Positions 61,956 through 64,000 of a stretch of 64,000 nucleotides of DNA are shown piece by piece. Position numbers and translations under genes: made by a program. The DNA is from CAYRML01 sp050942825 (GTDB lineage: Bacteria; Bacillota; Dehalobacteriia; UBA4068): assembly GCA_050942825.1 (NCBI GenBank), contig JBMNOA010000004.1, forward strand, positions 1-64,000, in the 5' to 3' direction. The notes under the pieces are model-generated. The model saw only the letters and a list, made by a program, of their open reading frames with translations, was not told the DNA's origin and did no database searches. Positions within the stretch are counted from its first letter, which is position 1. Every line of letters begins with the position of its first letter.

Positions 61956-62672
61956 TTATCTTATTTGTTTGAGCCAGCTTTCCCGATTGAGCCAAGCCTC
62001 GGCAGCTGCTGCTTGCTCGCTTTCCTTTTTGCTTTTACCCTTACCTTGTCCCAGAAATACCTTATCGTAACAAACTGCCGAGACAAATTGTTTATCATGA
62101 TCAGGCCCGCTAATATCTAATACTTTATAGTAAACGGTCTTATTACCATACTTTTGTACAATTTCCTGCAACAGGCTTTTTTTATCCTCAAAATCCTCTT
62201 TGGTCAAATTATCCATCACGGAAGAAAATTGTTTAACGACAAAACTTCTAGCCGCATCCATGCCCATACCAAGGTAAATAGCACCAATAACTGCTTCTAA
62301 AGCATCGGCCAAAATAGATGGTCTGTGCCTATCACCGCCAATCTCCGCTCCTTTGCCTAACCGCAAAGCTTTGTCTAAACCCAACTCAGCAGCTTTAGCA
62401 GCCAAGCTGGCTTCACATACTATCAAGGCACGCATTTTGGTCAGATCCCCCTCCAGCGAGGAGGGATAGGTATTAAAAAGATATTCTCCAACCAAGAAGT
62501 CTAATATAGCATCGCCTAAAAATTCTAATCTTTGATTATCCTTGGCAGGCATTTTATGACCTTCATAAAATGTCGGATGAGTCAAAGCCTGGACCAGAAG
62601 AGGCCAGCATGAATCAGTAAGCTGTAATTTATTTTTCAATTCCGTTATTTGTAAATTTTTATACTTATTCAT
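61956..62672 (-). CDS. rnc: Ribonuclease III
   Basis: 238 aa. Catalytic signature NQRLEFLGDAILDFLVGEYL, second acidic site in ILADALEAVIGAIYLG, and a C-terminal double-strand RNA-binding domain (from about 165) with GKGKSKKESEQAAAAEA. Between acpP and smc as usual. Confidence 0.97.
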   Translation of the reverse strand: MNKYKNLQITELKNKLQLTDSCWPLLVQALTHPTFYEGHKMPAKDNQRLEFLGDAILDFLVGEYLFNTYPSSLEGDLTKMRALIVCEASLAAKAAELGLDKALRLGKGAEIGGDRHRPSILADALEAVIGAIYLGMGMDAARSFVVKQFSSVMDNLTKEDFEDKKSLLQEIVQKYGNKTVYYKVLDISGPDHDKQFVSAVCYDKVFLGQGKGKSKKESEQAAAAEAWLNRESWLKQIR

Positions 62673-62693
62673 ATTACTTCCTTGTGAATGAGG

Positions 62694-62924
62694 TTATTTG
62701 AGCTTCGCAGCTACCAGCTCTGCTACTTCTCCAACATTATTAAGACGGCTGATTTCGGAATCATCAATGGCAATATCAAATTCTTCCTCCACAGCAATAA
62801 TAAATTCCAAAACTACCAAAGAATCCATACCCAGATCATCGAATTTTGTTTGCGGTTTGATCAAAAATTCTTCTAAATTTATCTGCTGAGATAAAATCTT
62901 CGTCACTTTTTGTAGTTCATCCAT
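62694..62924 (-). CDS. acpP: Acyl carrier protein
   Basis: 76 aa, acidic. Phosphopantetheine serine in DDLGMDSLVVLEF. Start ATG with AAGGAGG (MDELQKVTKIL). Follows plsX by 43 bp; in many relatives fabD/fabG genes separate them, here they do not. Confidence 0.95.
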   Translation of the reverse strand: MDELQKVTKILSQQINLEEFLIKPQTKFDDLGMDSLVVLEFIIAVEEEFDIAIDDSEISRLNNVGEVAELVAAKLK

Positions 62925-62967
62925 AATTCTACCTCCTTGAAAAGAAGTATTTGATGTTTTTGATATC

Positions 62968-63993
62968 TTATGCATCAACTTTGTCTTTTAGGTCCTCCGA
63001 GTCTTGTTTTTTTTCATTATTTTTATTGAGGGCTTGATTTATTTTAGCTACAAAATCTCCTTTGAGGCATTTCTCAGCAACTTTTATGGCATTTTTGATA
63101 GCCTTGGCATTAGAACTTCCATGACAAATAATGCTGATACCTTTCACTCCGACTAAAGGAGCACCTCCATATTCGGCATAATCCATGCTTTTTTTAATAT
63201 CTTTAAAGGCAGGACGCACCAACATGCCTCCGATTTTACGGTTGGCGCTCTTTTGCAATTCTTCTTTGATTATTGAAAAAAGTGTGGAAGAGAGCCCTTC
63301 CATGAGCTTAAGAACCACATTGCCCGTAAAACCATCGGTGACTAAAACATCATAATTACCGGCTGCCACATCTCTACCTTCTCTGTTACCAATAAAATTC
63401 ACACCGGAGGCCTCAAGCAAATTATGCGCCTCTACAGCCAATTTATTACCCTTGCCTGCTTCGGAACCGTTAGACAAAAGAGCCACTTGAGGATCATCTA
63501 TACCGAGTACTATTTTAGCATAAATATCCCCCATCAAGGCAAATTGCAGCAGCATTAGGGCAGTGCAATCGGCATTAGCACCAACATCAAGCAATATCTT
63601 GCCGCCGCGGGCCGTAGGGATAACAGTAGCGAGGGCGGGGCGGGAAATACCCGCTATGCGCCCAAAAAGCAATAGTCCGCAAGCCATTTGCGCTGCTGTA
63701 GATCCGGCGGAGACCACAGCGTCGGCCGCTCCATCTTTTACTAATTTACTGGCTACCCAAATAGAGGAATCTTTTTTTCCCATCAAATTTTCTACAGGCT
63801 CGTCCATACCCATAACTGTAGCGGCCATGACGGTACTGACATTATTAGGCAAAGCACTTAATGTTTGCAATACTTCACTTTTACCAACAAGGATTATTTG
63901 TAGCTGAGGATTTTCAGTAGCCGCTTTTACGGCTCCTTCCACAATGACCTGGGGAGCGAAATCCCCACCCATTATATCAACTGCTATACGCAA
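62968..63993 (-). CDS. plsX: Phosphate acyltransferase PlsX
   Basis: Makes acyl-phosphate from acyl-ACP for phosphatidic acid synthesis; 341 aa. RIAVDIMGGDFAPQVIVEGA, LLDVGANADC, NGSEAGKGN, VTDGFTGNVVLKLMEG are typical. The TTG start at 63993 matches homologues; only 7 bp of upstream sequence are in the window, so the ribosome site cannot be judged. The C-terminus has an extra charged stretch of about 15 residues. Confidence 0.94.
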   Translation of the reverse strand: MRIAVDIMGGDFAPQVIVEGAVKAATENPQLQIILVGKSEVLQTLSALPNNVSTVMAATVMGMDEPVENLMGKKDSSIWVASKLVKDGAADAVVSAGSTAAQMACGLLLFGRIAGISRPALATVIPTARGGKILLDVGANADCTALMLLQFALMGDIYAKIVLGIDDPQVALLSNGSEAGKGNKLAVEAHNLLEASGVNFIGNREGRDVAAGNYDVLVTDGFTGNVVLKLMEGLSSTLFSIIKEELQKSANRKIGGMLVRPAFKDIKKSMDYAEYGGAPLVGVKGISIICHGSSNAKAIKNAIKVAEKCLKGDFVAKINQALNKNNEKKQDSEDLKDKVDA

Positions 63994-64000
63994 AACTTTT

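Noticed and set aside
1..64000. tRNA or rRNA genes
   Set aside because: No T-loop-like GGTTCGAATC with matching acceptor stem and no rRNA-like stretch was found in any gap; all gaps are short and explained above.

Overview
This window comes from an anaerobic, endospore-forming low-to-mid GC member of the Bacillota, of Clostridia or Negativicutes type. The evidence is a complete spoIIIA operon, spoVS, ferredoxin-linked redox genes (two- and four-cluster Fe-S subunits), the DXP isoprenoid pathway (dxr, ispG), strong AGGAGG ribosome sites, many TTG/GTG starts, and Firmicutes-style gene order around recA, rpsB, topA, ffh, smc and plsX. No rRNA, tRNA, IS element, prophage or CRISPR array was seen. 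All 67 protein genes I call lie on the minus strand, so transcription runs from high to low coordinates and the window reads as one chromosome-arm housekeeping block.

In transcription order (right to left): plsX-acpP-rnc-radical SAM-smc-ftsY-mtnP-mtaD (63993-54160) combines fatty-acid/phospholipid start-up, RNase III, chromosome condensation, the SRP receptor and a purine-thioether salvage pair. It ends at a perfect terminator. A strong sigma-A promoter then drives ylxM-ffh-rpsP-khpA-rimM-trmD (54080-49858), where trmD is fused to a second SPOUT methyltransferase domain. rplS and efp have their own promoters. A CD1247-type zinc-ribbon protein precedes tandem terminators and the sporulation channel operon spoIIIAA-AH (47981-42826). 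Next come asp23-amaP-DUF2273-nusB and a TsaD paralogue (42722-39934).

The middle holds a NuoE/NuoF/GltD-fusion operon (39831-35136), best explained as a soluble electron-bifurcating NADH/NADPH/ferredoxin transhydrogenase of the Sporomusa (Stn) type. It runs into xseA-xseB-ispA. A lipid kinase gene overlaps a secreted nuclease gene, followed by comM. Then come an alpha/beta hydrolase, an unusual membrane-embedded MurF-like ligase and a Ddl-type ligase, followed by dprA-topA-trmFO-xerC-hslV-hslU. rpsB-tsf-pyrH-frr, a small ferredoxin, and uppS-cdsA-(AI-2E permease)-dxr-rseP-ispG-proS cover translation, undecaprenyl phosphate, phospholipid and isoprenoid supply. The left end carries a gamma-carbonic anhydrase-like protein, recA-recX, rny, ymdB, spoVS and a membrane dipeptidase.

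The strongest candidate for something undescribed is the recX-rny gap (3807-4109). A clear promoter is followed by about 220 nt that can fold into six fully nested helices and end in an intrinsic terminator just before rny. The outermost helix shares bases with the terminator, as in a riboswitch or attenuator. Second is the hydrolase / membrane MurF-like / Ddl cassette. Third is the TrmD-SPOUT fusion. Functional calls rest on motifs and gene order read by eye; no searches or folding programs were run.
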